Shown: positions 26,449 through 35,157 of the stretch, piece after piece
How the letters are laid out: each line of letters starts with the position of its first letter
Numbering within the stretch: the first letter of the stretch is position 1
Assembly (NCBI RefSeq): GCF_000313935.1
Contig: NZ_AMSS01000087.1
Location: 1-45,502, forward strand
Length of the DNA stretch: 45,502 bases
Source: Acinetobacter sp. WC-141
GTDB taxonomy: Bacteria > Pseudomonadota > Gammaproteobacteria > Pseudomonadales > Moraxellaceae
Direction: 5' to 3'
Notes under the pieces: model-generated
Told to the model about the DNA's origin: nothing
The model's input: only the letters and a program-made list of their open reading frames with translations
Database searches by the model: none
Position numbers and translations under genes: made by a program

Positions 26449-27852
26449 CTACATATGAATCGCTCGTTGCATTGAGGCCAAAATGGACTCATGCATGGCT
26501 TCTGATAAGGTTGGATGCGGGAAAATCACTTGAGCTAAACTTTCATCAGTTGCTTCTAGATATTTGGCAATCGCAAAGCCTTGAATATGCTCAGTCACTT
26601 CATGGCCGACCATATGTGCACCAAGTAATTCACCCGTTTCTGCATGAATGATTGTTTTAACGAAACCTGACGCATCTCCAATTGCTAAAGCTTTACCATT
26701 TGCAGTTAAAGAAAACTTGCCAATTCGTATAGGCAGATTCTTAGCTTTGGCTGCATTTTCTGTTAAACCAATACTCGCCACTTGTGGATGCGTAAAAATA
26801 CAACCGGGTATCTGGCTATGGTCGAGTGAATGGACGTTTGCCACACCAGCAATTTTCTCGACACATATCATGGCTTCATGACTTGCTTTATGGGCAAGAC
26901 ACGGTGCACCAGCCACATCACCAATTGCATAAAGCCCTGCTACATTGGTTTTACAATAGTCATCAATTGCCACAAAACCTTGTGGGTTGAGTTCTACACC
27001 TAAACGTTCTACTCCTAGCCCCGTGGTATTCGGCTGTACACCAATTGCCGATAGTACACGGTCAAAAACAAGAGTTTGAATATCATTTGCCGTTTCAATC
27101 ACACAGTGGACTTGCTCATTTTCGATTTGAATACTTTGAACGACAGCATCCGTTAAGACCCTCATTCCTTTTTGTTCAAATTGTTTTCTAACAAATTGAG
27201 CAACTTCTGCATCTTCGGTCGGTAAAATTTGTTTAGCCAAATCAATAAGGGTCACCTGACACCCCAAGTCTTGATAAAGACTAGCAAACTCACTACCAAT
27301 TGCACCTGAGCCCACAACTAGTAAGCTTTTTGGTAACTGCTCTGGAACAAGTGCTTCTTTATAGCTCCAGACATATGTTCCATCGACAGGAAGTTGAGGA
27401 ACATGTCGAGCTTTAGCTCCAGTTGCCAAAATGATATGTGGTGCACTCAAAGCCTGACTGTTACCTTGAGCATCGGTCACTTCAAGTTTTTCTTTAGCCG
27501 TAAGTTGAGCACGGCCATTAAACACTGTCACCTGATTCTTTTTAAGTAAGTAATCGATGCCTTGTACCAGCTGAGCTGACACTTGGCGGCTATGTTGCAC
27601 AAGCTTTTGAATATCAAAATCGAGTTGAGATACCTGAAAACCAAACTGTCCAGCATGTTTAAACTGGTTTGCAAGCTCTGCGCCTGCAAGCAAAGCTTTA
27701 GTTGGAATACAGCCCCAATTTAGACAAATTCCGCCTAAATGTTGCTCTTCTACAATTGCGGTTTTTAAGCCGAGCTGGGCTGCACGAATTGCAGCCACAT
27801 ACCCACCCGGTCCCGCGCCAATCACAATTAAATCAAATTGAGTTTCTGACAT
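26449..27852 (-). CDS. lpd: dihydrolipoyl dehydrogenase (E3 of the acetoin complex)
   Basis: Flavoprotein of 467 residues regenerating lipoamide in the acetoin dehydrogenase complex with NAD+. FAD fold [22 protein letters not shown], active disulfide [19 protein letters not shown] fold [36 protein letters not shown] and the C-terminal His-Glu dyad HPTLSE are intact. It is 10 bases downstream of the E2 gene, so it is the dedicated E3 copy rather than the pyruvate dehydrogenase one. AGGAG is 7 bases before ATG. Confidence 0.93.
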   Translation of the reverse strand: MSETQFDLIVIGAGPGGYVAAIRAAQLGLKTAIVEEQHLGGICLNWGCIPTKALLAGAELANQFKHAGQFGFQVSQLDFDIQKLVQHSRQVSAQLVQGIDYLLKKNQVTVFNGRAQLTAKEKLEVTDAQGNSQALSAPHIILATGAKARHVPQLPVDGTYVWSYKEALVPEQLPKSLLVVGSGAIGSEFASLYQDLGCQVTLIDLAKQILPTEDAEVAQFVRKQFEQKGMRVLTDAVVQSIQIENEQVHCVIETANDIQTLVFDRVLSAIGVQPNTTGLGVERLGVELNPQGFVAIDDYCKTNVAGLYAIGDVAGAPCLAHKASHEAMICVEKIAGVANVHSLDHSQIPGCIFTHPQVASIGLTENAAKAKNLPIRIGKFSLTANGKALAIGDASGFVKTIIHAETGELLGAHMVGHEVTEHIQGFAIAKYLEATDESLAQVIFPHPTLSEAMHESILASMQRAIHM

Positions 27853-27862
27853 GCGGGTTCTC

Positions 27863-29398
27863 CTACACCAAAATTAAAGCAGGGTTTTCAACAAACTGCT
27901 TAAAGCTGGCCAAGAATTTCGCCCCAACCGCACCGTCAATAACTCGGTGATCGCAAGACAACGTCGCTGTAACAATCTCACGAACCACTACATTGCCACT
28001 TTCGACAACAGCGCGAGATTCTGAGGCACCTAATGTCATAATTGCACCTTGCGGTGGATTAATAATGGCGTCGAACTGTTTAATGCCTAACATTCCTAAA
28101 TTTGAAATGCTAAAGCTGCCTCCCTGAAACTCATCAGGTTGTAACTTGCCAGTCTTGGCACGCGTTGCCAAATCACGCATGTCATCGGAAATCTGAGCTA
28201 AAGACTTCTGATTCGCAGCTTTCACAATGGGTGTAATTAAACCGTTTGGAATCGCTACAGCCACCGAAATATCCGCTTGAGAGAACTGTAAAATTGATTG
28301 AGTCGCCTCATCAAATTGGACATTTACCTCAGGTACTTTAATCAGTGCCGCGGCAGCTGCTTTAATTAGCATGTCATTAATAGAAAGTTTGACTTGTGGA
28401 ACGGTCTCATTAATCTGTTTACGTAAATTTTGCAAAGCTTCTACGTTTAGATCGACCACTAAGCGGAAATGCGGTGCATTACGTTTTGCAGCCTGTAACC
28501 GTGAAGCAATCGCTTTACGCATACCATTCATCGCGACAGTCGTAATAGTCGATTGTTGTTGAACAGCACATTGAGTCGATGGTTCATTTACCGACGTTGG
28601 GTTATTACGATAATAAACCGCTTCAACATCTTCTTTACAGATACGGCCACGAGTACCTGAAACACGACAATCATTTAGGTTAATGCCCCACTGCTTTGCT
28701 AAACGACGTGCTACAGGTGTCGCTGAAACTCGGCTATCATCGGCCGTAGATTTAACCTCTTTAACTTTAGTTTGCTGCTTAATATCAGGCCACTGACCAC
28801 CAGCAGCTTGTACAGTTTTCTGGATGTCTTGAACACTAATACGTCCTTCACGGCCAGAACCTGTGACTTTTGCTAAGTTTACATTGTGCTTTTCTGCAAG
28901 CTTTAAGGCATGCGGTGTTGTAAACAACTCATTAGGTGTTTGATAGCCTTGTAATGACTCGGGTACAGCATAGTCACCTTTAGCGACCTTTGCAGGAGCT
29001 GAAGCACTAGCTGCTGCAATCTGTGGCTGTTCTACTTTTTCAGCAACAGGTGCAGATGTTTCCGCTTTACTTTGCTCCGAAGGTGCTTCCGGGGCTTTAG
29101 CTGCTGAACCACCTAGTGATGCAATAAAAGTTTCAATTTCTGCATCAGAAACTTGGCTTTCAGCACATACAGCAATAAGACCACCGACAGGTAAAGTATC
29201 ACCATCTTTTGCTAAAATTTTACGGAGCGTTCCAGCAAAAGGCGCTTCTAATACATTGACGATTTTTGTGGTTTCAATTTCACAAATTTCATCGCCCTTA
29301 TTAAAGCTATCGCCTTCTTTAATCAACCATTGGGCAATCGTGCCTTCTTCCATGGATAATCCCCATTTCGGGATCTCCAACGTTTTAATTTCGCTCAT
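27863..29398 (-). CDS. acoC: acetoin dehydrogenase E2 (dihydrolipoamide acetyltransferase) with two E1/E3-binding domains
   Basis: E2 core of the acetoin cleavage complex, moving the acetyl group to CoA. In 511 residues: lipoyl domain 1-80 with lipoyl-lysine K45 (IETTKIVN), Ala/Pro linker, then two peripheral subunit-binding domains (about 160-196, FTTPHALKLAEKHNVNLAKV; about 225-262, VSATPVARRLAKQWGINL), and the catalytic domain with SCDHRVIDG (H484, D488). Two binding domains instead of the usual one are unusual. Start ATG 29398 has GGAGG 6 bases upstream; the longer frame adds 12 residues. One base separates it from the E1 beta stop. Confidence 0.92.
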   Translation of the reverse strand: MSEIKTLEIPKWGLSMEEGTIAQWLIKEGDSFNKGDEICEIETTKIVNVLEAPFAGTLRKILAKDGDTLPVGGLIAVCAESQVSDAEIETFIASLGGSAAKAPEAPSEQSKAETSAPVAEKVEQPQIAAASASAPAKVAKGDYAVPESLQGYQTPNELFTTPHALKLAEKHNVNLAKVTGSGREGRISVQDIQKTVQAAGGQWPDIKQQTKVKEVKSTADDSRVSATPVARRLAKQWGINLNDCRVSGTRGRICKEDVEAVYYRNNPTSVNEPSTQCAVQQQSTITTVAMNGMRKAIASRLQAAKRNAPHFRLVVDLNVEALQNLRKQINETVPQVKLSINDMLIKAAAAALIKVPEVNVQFDEATQSILQFSQADISVAVAIPNGLITPIVKAANQKSLAQISDDMRDLATRAKTGKLQPDEFQGGSFSISNLGMLGIKQFDAIINPPQGAIMTLGASESRAVVESGNVVVREIVTATLSCDHRVIDGAVGAKFLASFKQFVENPALILV

Positions 29399-29399
29399 C

Positions 29400-30419
29400 C
29401 TAAGCCTCCAATGTTTTTCGCACAGCTTGCTCAATACGCTCTACACTTGGAATCCATTCTTTTTCTAAAACCGGAGAGAATGGAACAGGCGTATGTGGTG
29501 GCGTTACAAGCTCAACAGGTGCTTTCAAATAGTGGAAACCTTTTTGTGCGACCAGCGCAGCAACATCATGACCAAAACCACAGCGCGCTGCTGATTCATC
29601 TACAATCACAACACGTCCAGTCGATGCCACAGATTCTAAAATTCCTTCTTCATCCAAAGGAGAAATTGTACGAGGGTCTACCACTTCAACCGAAATACCA
29701 TCTTTCGCCAGTTTGTCTGCCACTTCATTGGCACGATGCACCATCAGTCCTAACGCAATAATGGTAACGTCTGTCCCTTCACGGGTGTAATTTGCTACAC
29801 CAAAAGGAATGGTGTAGGCATCATCTGGAACTTCACCTTTAATGTCATAGAGCATTTTGTGCTCACAAAACACCACTGGGTCGTCATCTCGAATAGCCTG
29901 AATTAACAGCCCTTTCACATCGTATGGACTAGATGGAACCACAACTTTTAAGCCGGGAACTGCAGCAAATACGTTATATGGAGATTGAGAGTGCTGAGCT
30001 GCTGCAGAAAAACCTGCACCAATCATCCCGCGTACCACCATTGGCGCTTTTGCTTTTCCACCGAACATATAACGGAACTTTGCAGCTTGGTTATAAAGCA
30101 TGTCATGACAAACGCCATAGAAGTCCATAAACATTAAGTCCGCAACAGGACGTAAACCTGTTGCTGCAGCACCAGCAGCCATACCGATAATTGCTGATTC
30201 AGTAATTGGCGTATCAATAACACGCTCTGAACCAAACTCTGTCCATAAACCTTTAGTTACACCCAGCACACCACCGAAGCCTTCAAGCTCATTCTCTTCG
30301 GTATTTTTACCGCCATGACCACCACGCACATCTTCCCCCACCACAAACACAGTTGGGTCACGGCGCATTTCTGATTCAATGGCTTCTTTAATTGCATTAC
30401 GAAAACTTTTATTTGGCAT
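29400..30419 (-). CDS. acoB: acetoin dehydrogenase E1 beta subunit
   Basis: Thiamine-diphosphate E1 beta chain, 339 residues, forming a heterotetramer with AcoA that cleaves acetoin. VFVVGEDVRGGHGGKNTEENELEGFGG contains the conserved Glu, and RVIDTPITESAIIGMAAGAA, DFYGVCHDMLYNQAAK and DPVVFCEHKMLY follow the E1-beta pattern. The start at ATG 30419 is chosen (AAGGAA 9 bases before); a longer frame to 30545 runs back over acoA with no homology. It lies 13 bases after acoA. Confidence 0.93.
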   Translation of the reverse strand: MPNKSFRNAIKEAIESEMRRDPTVFVVGEDVRGGHGGKNTEENELEGFGGVLGVTKGLWTEFGSERVIDTPITESAIIGMAAGAAATGLRPVADLMFMDFYGVCHDMLYNQAAKFRYMFGGKAKAPMVVRGMIGAGFSAAAQHSQSPYNVFAAVPGLKVVVPSSPYDVKGLLIQAIRDDDPVVFCEHKMLYDIKGEVPDDAYTIPFGVANYTREGTDVTIIALGLMVHRANEVADKLAKDGISVEVVDPRTISPLDEEGILESVASTGRVVIVDESAARCGFGHDVAALVAQKGFHYLKAPVELVTPPHTPVPFSPVLEKEWIPSVERIEQAVRKTLEA

Positions 30420-30432
30420 CTTTACTATTCCT

Positions 30433-31395
30433 TTAGTAAGAGACATAGACGTCGGTAAGGAGTTGTTCTGGTTTTGGATATGCCGCAGCGCGAGCTTTAG
30501 CAACTGCATCATCAACGTTCGCCTTAGATGCTGCATCAATCTCATCTAATTTGGCTTCATCAATTTTGCCTTTAACTTTTTCTCGGAAAATTTTCAAAGG
30601 ATCTTTATTTTCTTTAACGAAGTCGACTTCTTCCTTAGAACGAATCAAGCCAGGATCACCTTCGAAGTGGCCATAAAAACGGTTTGTAATAGTTTCAATC
30701 ACGCTTGGACCTTCGCCACGGCGTGCACGTTCAATCGCAGTTTGAGCGGCCTCATAGACTGCAAAGAAATCGGTACCATCGACTTTAACGGCTGGTAAAC
30801 CAAACCCTGCTGCACGTCCTGCAATGTCTTTACTTCCGACGGCGTAATCATGGCCAGTACCCTCACCAAAACCGTTATTTTCAAAGACAAAAATAACTGG
30901 AAGTTTAAGCACAACTGCCATGTTCATTGCTTCGAAAGTAAGACCTTGGTTTGAACCTCCATCCCCTGTAAAAGACAGCCCGACACCACCAGTCTTTAAG
31001 GTTTTTGCTGTCAATGCTGCACCAATTGCCAGCGGAGGCCCGCCACCCACAATCCCGTTGGCACCGAGCATACCTTTATCTAAATCGGCAATATGCATAG
31101 AACCGCCTTTTCCACGGCACAGTCCATCATCTTTACCGAAAATTTCCAGCATCATGCCGTGAATGTCACAACCTTTTGCAATACAGTGACCATGTCCACG
31201 ATGGGTTGAAGTGATATAGTCTTTGTCGGTTAGGTTTTCACAAATCCCGACTGCTACCGCCTCTTCACCACTATATAAGTGAATAAAACCTGGAATATCA
31301 CCATTGGTATTTTCTTCGTGAAGTCGATCCTCAAATTCACGAATATCACGCATGCTTTTATATGCTGCGAGTAATTGCTCTTCCGTTAATTGCAT
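30433..31395 (-). CDS. acoA: acetoin dehydrogenase E1 alpha subunit
   Basis: Thiamine-diphosphate E1 alpha chain, 320 residues, catalysing the oxidative cleavage of acetoin to acetaldehyde and an acetyl group with AcoB. It has HLYSGEEAVAVGI, THRGHGHCIAKG, GKGGSMHI and the TPP/Mg motif beginning GDGGSNQG and ending ENN. It is the first gene of the six-gene leftward operon; AAGGAAAAGGA precedes its ATG. The upstream 359-base region is shared with the divergent lipA. Confidence 0.94.
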   Translation of the reverse strand: MQLTEEQLLAAYKSMRDIREFEDRLHEENTNGDIPGFIHLYSGEEAVAVGICENLTDKDYITSTHRGHGHCIAKGCDIHGMMLEIFGKDDGLCRGKGGSMHIADLDKGMLGANGIVGGGPPLAIGAALTAKTLKTGGVGLSFTGDGGSNQGLTFEAMNMAVVLKLPVIFVFENNGFGEGTGHDYAVGSKDIAGRAAGFGLPAVKVDGTDFFAVYEAAQTAIERARRGEGPSVIETITNRFYGHFEGDPGLIRSKEEVDFVKENKDPLKIFREKVKGKIDEAKLDEIDAASKANVDDAVAKARAAAYPKPEQLLTDVYVSY

Positions 31396-31754
31396 ATCCT
31401 TTTCCTTTATTATCTTGATTATTTAAAACCAACCAAGTTTCAGCAAAAAATATATTTCGCTATAAATAATAAAGCTCAAATCAAATTAATATTCTATTAG
31501 ACTAAAAAGTTTTAAATAAATTTAATGGTTATTAATTTTTTATTTTCAAAAACTTAACTAGCAAAAATAAATTTAAAAAATTTTTATAATTTTCAACAAG
31601 GTATAAAACAAACCTTTAACCAACCTTTATTATTTTAGAATATTAGCCACACCCTGTGCTTTAATTAATTTTGATTATTAAAATGATTTAAATAAATCTA
31701 CAATTTAAAGAAACAGGAGTTTAAGCAAGTTTTAAATAAAATGGAATTAATAAT
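31396..31754. other. divergent promoter region of aco operon and lipA
   Basis: Very AT-rich, 359 bases. No GG-N10-GC sigma54 element was found on either strand. AACCAACC occurs twice in the same orientation, 31427-31434 near the acoA side and 31618-31625 near the lipA side, each after TTTAA. A possible acoA promoter on the minus strand is TTGCTG-N17-AATAAT ending near 31424; this is weak. Confidence 0.5.
31427..31625. promoter_or_regulatory. pair of AACCAACC motifs, possible regulator sites
   Basis: Two identical AACCAACC octamers in an otherwise A/T sequence, 191 bases apart, at 31427-31434 and 31618-31625, each preceded by TTTAA. Their position at both ends of the divergent region suggests binding sites for the local GAF regulator; not proven. 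Confidence 0.3.
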
Positions 31755-32741
31755 ATGGATTTTAAAAGACAAGTGGAAGCTGGTATTAAATTACGGGGAG
31801 CTGATAAAGTAGCTCGCATTCCTATTAAAGTTTTACCAACAGAAGAATTACCGACTAAGCCAGACTGGATTAGAGCCAAAATAACTGATTTTGAAGAAAT
31901 CAAACGTATAAAAAATTTGCTGCGCCAACAGAAATTACATAGTGTTTGCGAAGAAGCAGCATGTCCAAACTTACCCGAATGTTTTGGTGGAGGTACGGCA
32001 ACATTTATGATTATGGGAGACATCTGTACCAGACGTTGTCCATTCTGTGATGTCGCTCATGGCCGCCCAAACCCCTTAGACGAAGATGAACCTAAACACT
32101 TGGCAGAGACGGTCGCAAACTTAAAGTTAAAATATGTCGTGATTACCTCTATAGACCGTGATGATCTACATGATGGTGGCGCCGCTCATTTTGTAAAGTG
32201 CATTGAAGAAATTAGAAAACGCTGCCCAGAAACTTTGATTGAAATTTTAGTGCCAGATTTTCGCGGACGTTTAGAGACAGCTCTTTCGACTTTGAGCTTA
32301 TCTCCTCCTGATGTATTTAATCATAATATTGAAACTGTTCCGCGTTTATATAAAGCAATGCGCCCAGGTTCAGACTATCAGCACTCATTAGAGTTACTAA
32401 AGCGCTTTAAAGCATATTGTCCTGACATCAAAACCAAGTCCGGTTTAATGGTTGGGTTAGGAGAAATTGAAGCAGAAGTTATTGCTCTACTCAATGACTT
32501 AAAAGATTATCAAGTAGATCTGATTACCATTGGGCAATACTTGCAGCCTTCAAAGTCACATGCGCCTATTCATCGGTTTGTAAATTTACAAGAATTTGAA
32601 AGATACACACAACATGGTAAACGGTTAGGTTTTAAAAATATCTGGAGTGCACCTATGGTCCGTTCTAGCTACTTTGCTGATCGGCAATATTTTGGAGAAT
32701 CTGTACCAAAGCCTTTTAGTCGACAAGATGTCCTATCGTAA
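31755..32741 (+). CDS. lipA: lipoyl synthase, acetoin-cluster copy
   Basis: Radical SAM enzyme inserting two sulfurs into octanoylated lipoyl domains. Of its 328 residues, the auxiliary cluster is bound by [12 protein letters not shown], the SAM cluster by CTRRCPFC (CX3CX2C), and the C-terminal [10 protein letters not shown] supplies the conserved serine. GLMVGLGE and [10 protein letters not shown] are typical. Divergent from acoA, it would lipoylate the AcoC lipoyl domain; a housekeeping lipA is expected elsewhere in the genome (inference). The next gene on this strand, a GAF regulator, starts 157 bases downstream. Confidence 0.93.
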   Translation: MDFKRQVEAGIKLRGADKVARIPIKVLPTEELPTKPDWIRAKITDFEEIKRIKNLLRQQKLHSVCEEAACPNLPECFGGGTATFMIMGDICTRRCPFCDVAHGRPNPLDEDEPKHLAETVANLKLKYVVITSIDRDDLHDGGAAHFVKCIEEIRKRCPETLIEILVPDFRGRLETALSTLSLSPPDVFNHNIETVPRLYKAMRPGSDYQHSLELLKRFKAYCPDIKTKSGLMVGLGEIEAEVIALLNDLKDYQVDLITIGQYLQPSKSHAPIHRFVNLQEFERYTQHGKRLGFKNIWSAPMVRSSYFADRQYFGESVPKPFSRQDVLS

Positions 32742-32897
32742 CGATCAGACAATTAACAAAACTTATCCAATAGAATAATGGTCAAGACTTATAAAAGTAT
32801 TTAAGGTAAGGAGATAACGAGGAAATAGTCACAATAAGAAAGTTATACCTGTTGAGCGGCTACGGATACGCCATTTCAATGATAAAGGAATTTCGAT

Positions 32898-34037
32898 ATG
32901 GATATGTCAGAACAATTATCATCGCCTTTTATAGATACTACGCCGTCTTTATTCCGGCCAGAAAAGTCATCTCATTCTCAACAATTAGGAAAAAAGCCAC
33001 CCGTTGACCTTGAAGCGGCTCCGTTATTTGACCTCACTGAAGAGTGGGAACATTCATTATTCGGGCGTTCTATTCATGAGTGTCACCGGAATTTAATGCA
33101 TATTGCTGAAGATGCCGATATGGCAATCGGCGTGACCGACCCACATGGTACGCTACTTTGGACATGGAGTAGCCATCCCATGCGCTCATCAGCAGAACAG
33201 GTTCATTTTGTTGAAGGTGGTCAATGGTCTACTCAAGCAGTAGGACAAAATGCAATTGGTTTAGCGCTAAACACCCATTCAGCTAACTGCGTTTACTCAC
33301 ATGAAAACCAAATGAATAGCGTCAGAGACTGGGTCTGTTATGCAGCACCGATTACTGATACACATACAGGCCAATTTTACGGCATTATGAATTTATCGAC
33401 TAAATCTCATAAGCATAATTCTCTTGGTCTTTTAGCTGTTGAGCGATGTGCTGATATTGTGAAGCAAGCAATTCAGCTTCATCAAAAAAATATTTTATAT
33501 ATTAAGGCCTTTGGAACACCAAAAATTCAATATAACCAACACAGCCTGACATTAACTCAACGTCAAATTGAAATTCTATGCATTCTCACGCTTTGTCCCG
33601 AAGGAATTAACCTTGAAGAGCTTCACTATGCTTTATATGGCGACCGGCCAGTAAGTACCACCACTTTAAAAGCAGAACTTTCTCAACTCAGAAACTTGAT
33701 TCCCGATGTAATTGAGTCACGCCCTTACAGACTTAATTGTGAAATCCAATGTGATTTTTTAATGGCCGAGCAAGCCTTAAATTTAGGCTTCACAGCAACA
33801 ACATTAACGCTCTATAGAGGGAGTTTTTTAGCTAAATCGGAAAGTCCATTTTTGTGTGCATGGAGAGACTGTTTTGATGCTCGCTTAAGTCATGTGATTT
33901 ACCAGATTGAAGATGTTGACCAATTATTACGGGTAGTCAGCCGTGTTCCAGACCGTGTAGATGCTGTTGAGCGTTTGCTTGAATTATTACCCGAAGAAAC
34001 GCCTTATCGAACAAAGCTGTTAAAACTACTCGAATAA
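32898..34037 (+). CDS. GAF-domain regulator with winged-helix/BTAD-like C-terminus (AcoR-like sensor, no sigma54 domain)
   Basis: A 379-residue probable regulator of the aco genes. Residues about 48-170 match the AcoR/DhaR sensor (SLFGRSIHECHRNLMHIAED, GVTDPHGTLLWTW, WSTQAVGQNAIGLAL). Instead of the AAA+ sigma54 domain, residues about 205-282 form an OmpR-like winged helix (LTLTQRQIEILCIL...YALYGDRPVSTTTLKAELSQLR), followed by a region resembling the SARP BTAD (LYRGSFLAKSESPFLCAWRD). No GAFTGA, Walker A or Fis helix is present. AAAGGA precedes the ATG by 8 bases. The absence of -24/-12 promoters at aco agrees with sigma70-type control. Confidence 0.8.
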   Translation: MDMSEQLSSPFIDTTPSLFRPEKSSHSQQLGKKPPVDLEAAPLFDLTEEWEHSLFGRSIHECHRNLMHIAEDADMAIGVTDPHGTLLWTWSSHPMRSSAEQVHFVEGGQWSTQAVGQNAIGLALNTHSANCVYSHENQMNSVRDWVCYAAPITDTHTGQFYGIMNLSTKSHKHNSLGLLAVERCADIVKQAIQLHQKNILYIKAFGTPKIQYNQHSLTLTQRQIEILCILTLCPEGINLEELHYALYGDRPVSTTTLKAELSQLRNLIPDVIESRPYRLNCEIQCDFLMAEQALNLGFTATTLTLYRGSFLAKSESPFLCAWRDCFDARLSHVIYQIEDVDQLLRVVSRVPDRVDAVERLLELLPEETPYRTKLLKLLE

Positions 34038-34040
34038 AAT

Positions 34041-34076
34041 AAAAGGGAGAATATCCATACGATATTCTCCCTTTTT
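34041..34076. terminator. bidirectional terminator after the GAF regulator gene
   Basis: Perfect 15-bp stem AAAAGGGAGAATATC / GATATTCTCCCTTTT with loop CATAC and T-runs both ways, between convergent stops at 34037 and 34086. Confidence 0.92.
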
Positions 34077-34085
34077 AAGGTGAGA

Positions 34086-34838
34086 TCAAGCAGAGGCTTG
34101 AAGCTGTACCTTATAGCAATCATCTAAGGCTAATTCATAATACCGCAGCCCTTCTTCAGCAGCATGAAATGCTTTTCGCTGCCAGTCAGGACGATCATTA
34201 CATAAACGCTTAATCAGCTCCATAGCTTCATAAGGATGAAGATCATCATAGTGGGCATGAGCACGTAACCAAGCCAAAGAACGTTTATCAATCGTTACTT
34301 CAGGATGATTAGTATAGGTATGAATCCCCTTATAGACTTGAATGGACCAATCTCCGGTTGCCCATTCAATTGCCAAATTTGTTGCAGCAAGGCATTCTGC
34401 TAAATTACCCCGATGACTCATATTCCATAAGAAATGGTTCACCGCATTCATAGCAGCAGGCGGTCTTACGTTATCAAGCTCATTAACAGTTAAGCCAAAA
34501 CCTCCAGCCCAATCGCGATACCATTTTAAGTGTCGCTCTTCTACCTTAATATTTTGGATTAACCAATCTCGTGCTTCTGTAACTCCGGGTTCAGAGAACA
34601 TAGTGGCTTTGGCTAATGCTCCAGCCATATATGACGGGAAATGGGCGACTAAAGGATAGAAATTAAGTAAAGCATAACGGAAACTATTTAGGCTCAATCC
34701 CCCATTGGCCATTTCTGAAAAAAACGGATGTTTACTTACCCGTTCTTTCGCTGGTAGCAGGTCATCCCAGAACTGCTGTGACCATCCATTATGCGGTGTA
34801 ATTTCTAAATGCATTCCATATTGATTTAGAGCAGTCAT
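34086..34838 (-). CDS. heme-oxygenase-like diiron protein (TenA/PqqC-like fold)
   Basis: An all-helical protein of 250 residues in the TenA/PqqC/CADD superfamily. Candidate metal ligands of the heme-oxygenase-like diiron class: E100 and H103 in KVEERHLKWY, E158 in LAIEWATGD, and the cluster H196, D198, H201 in HAHYDDLHP. Databases often label it TenA-family regulator, but it has no DNA-binding domain and lacks TenA's catalytic cysteine context. It is convergent with the aco regulator and separated from it by a terminator, so a functional link is uncertain. A redox or oxygenase role is inferred from the ligand set. Confidence 0.75.
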   Translation of the reverse strand: MTALNQYGMHLEITPHNGWSQQFWDDLLPAKERVSKHPFFSEMANGGLSLNSFRYALLNFYPLVAHFPSYMAGALAKATMFSEPGVTEARDWLIQNIKVEERHLKWYRDWAGGFGLTVNELDNVRPPAAMNAVNHFLWNMSHRGNLAECLAATNLAIEWATGDWSIQVYKGIHTYTNHPEVTIDKRSLAWLRAHAHYDDLHPYEAMELIKRLCNDRPDWQRKAFHAAEEGLRYYELALDDCYKVQLQASA

Positions 34839-35157
34839 TGCTAATTTTCCTATTTATATGACAGCAATCATCTGTATTTCACGCTACAAGTCTATCCGAA
34901 AATGATAAAGATACAATCGTTAATCGACCATTTGTAACTTTTTTCGATGGATTGTAACTCTTTAGATAATTGTTACGCTAATCATTGAAATGTCGTGATT
35001 TTTATCACACTTAACACAGATAAAAATCATTACTTTTTTAAAAAAACTGTATTATTATTTTGAATAATCCACACATTATATAATCAATATTTTTAGATGG
35101 AACTTTACTAAAATAAGTCTCATTTTATGACAACTTCCAATATAGAGAGCATTAATT
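34839..35157. other. divergent intergenic region, diiron protein / diguanylate cyclase
   Basis: AT-rich, 319 bases. The only recognisable element is the CRP-like site at 34994-35009. No open frame with a ribosome binding site was found. Confidence 0.5.
34994..35009. promoter_or_regulatory. CRP/Vfr-like binding site
   Basis: CGTGA-TTTTTA-TCACA, one mismatch to TGTGA-N6-TCACA. It lies about 150 bases upstream of the diguanylate cyclase start and the same distance from the divergent diiron-protein start. Confidence 0.4.

Noticed and set aside
29411..29761. 116-codon plus-strand frame opposite acoB
   Set aside because: Lies wholly inside acoB on the other strand, no homology or ribosome site; antisense shadow.
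31396..31754. Sigma54 promoter for aco or lipA
   Set aside because: No GG-N10-GC pattern in a suitable context on either strand.
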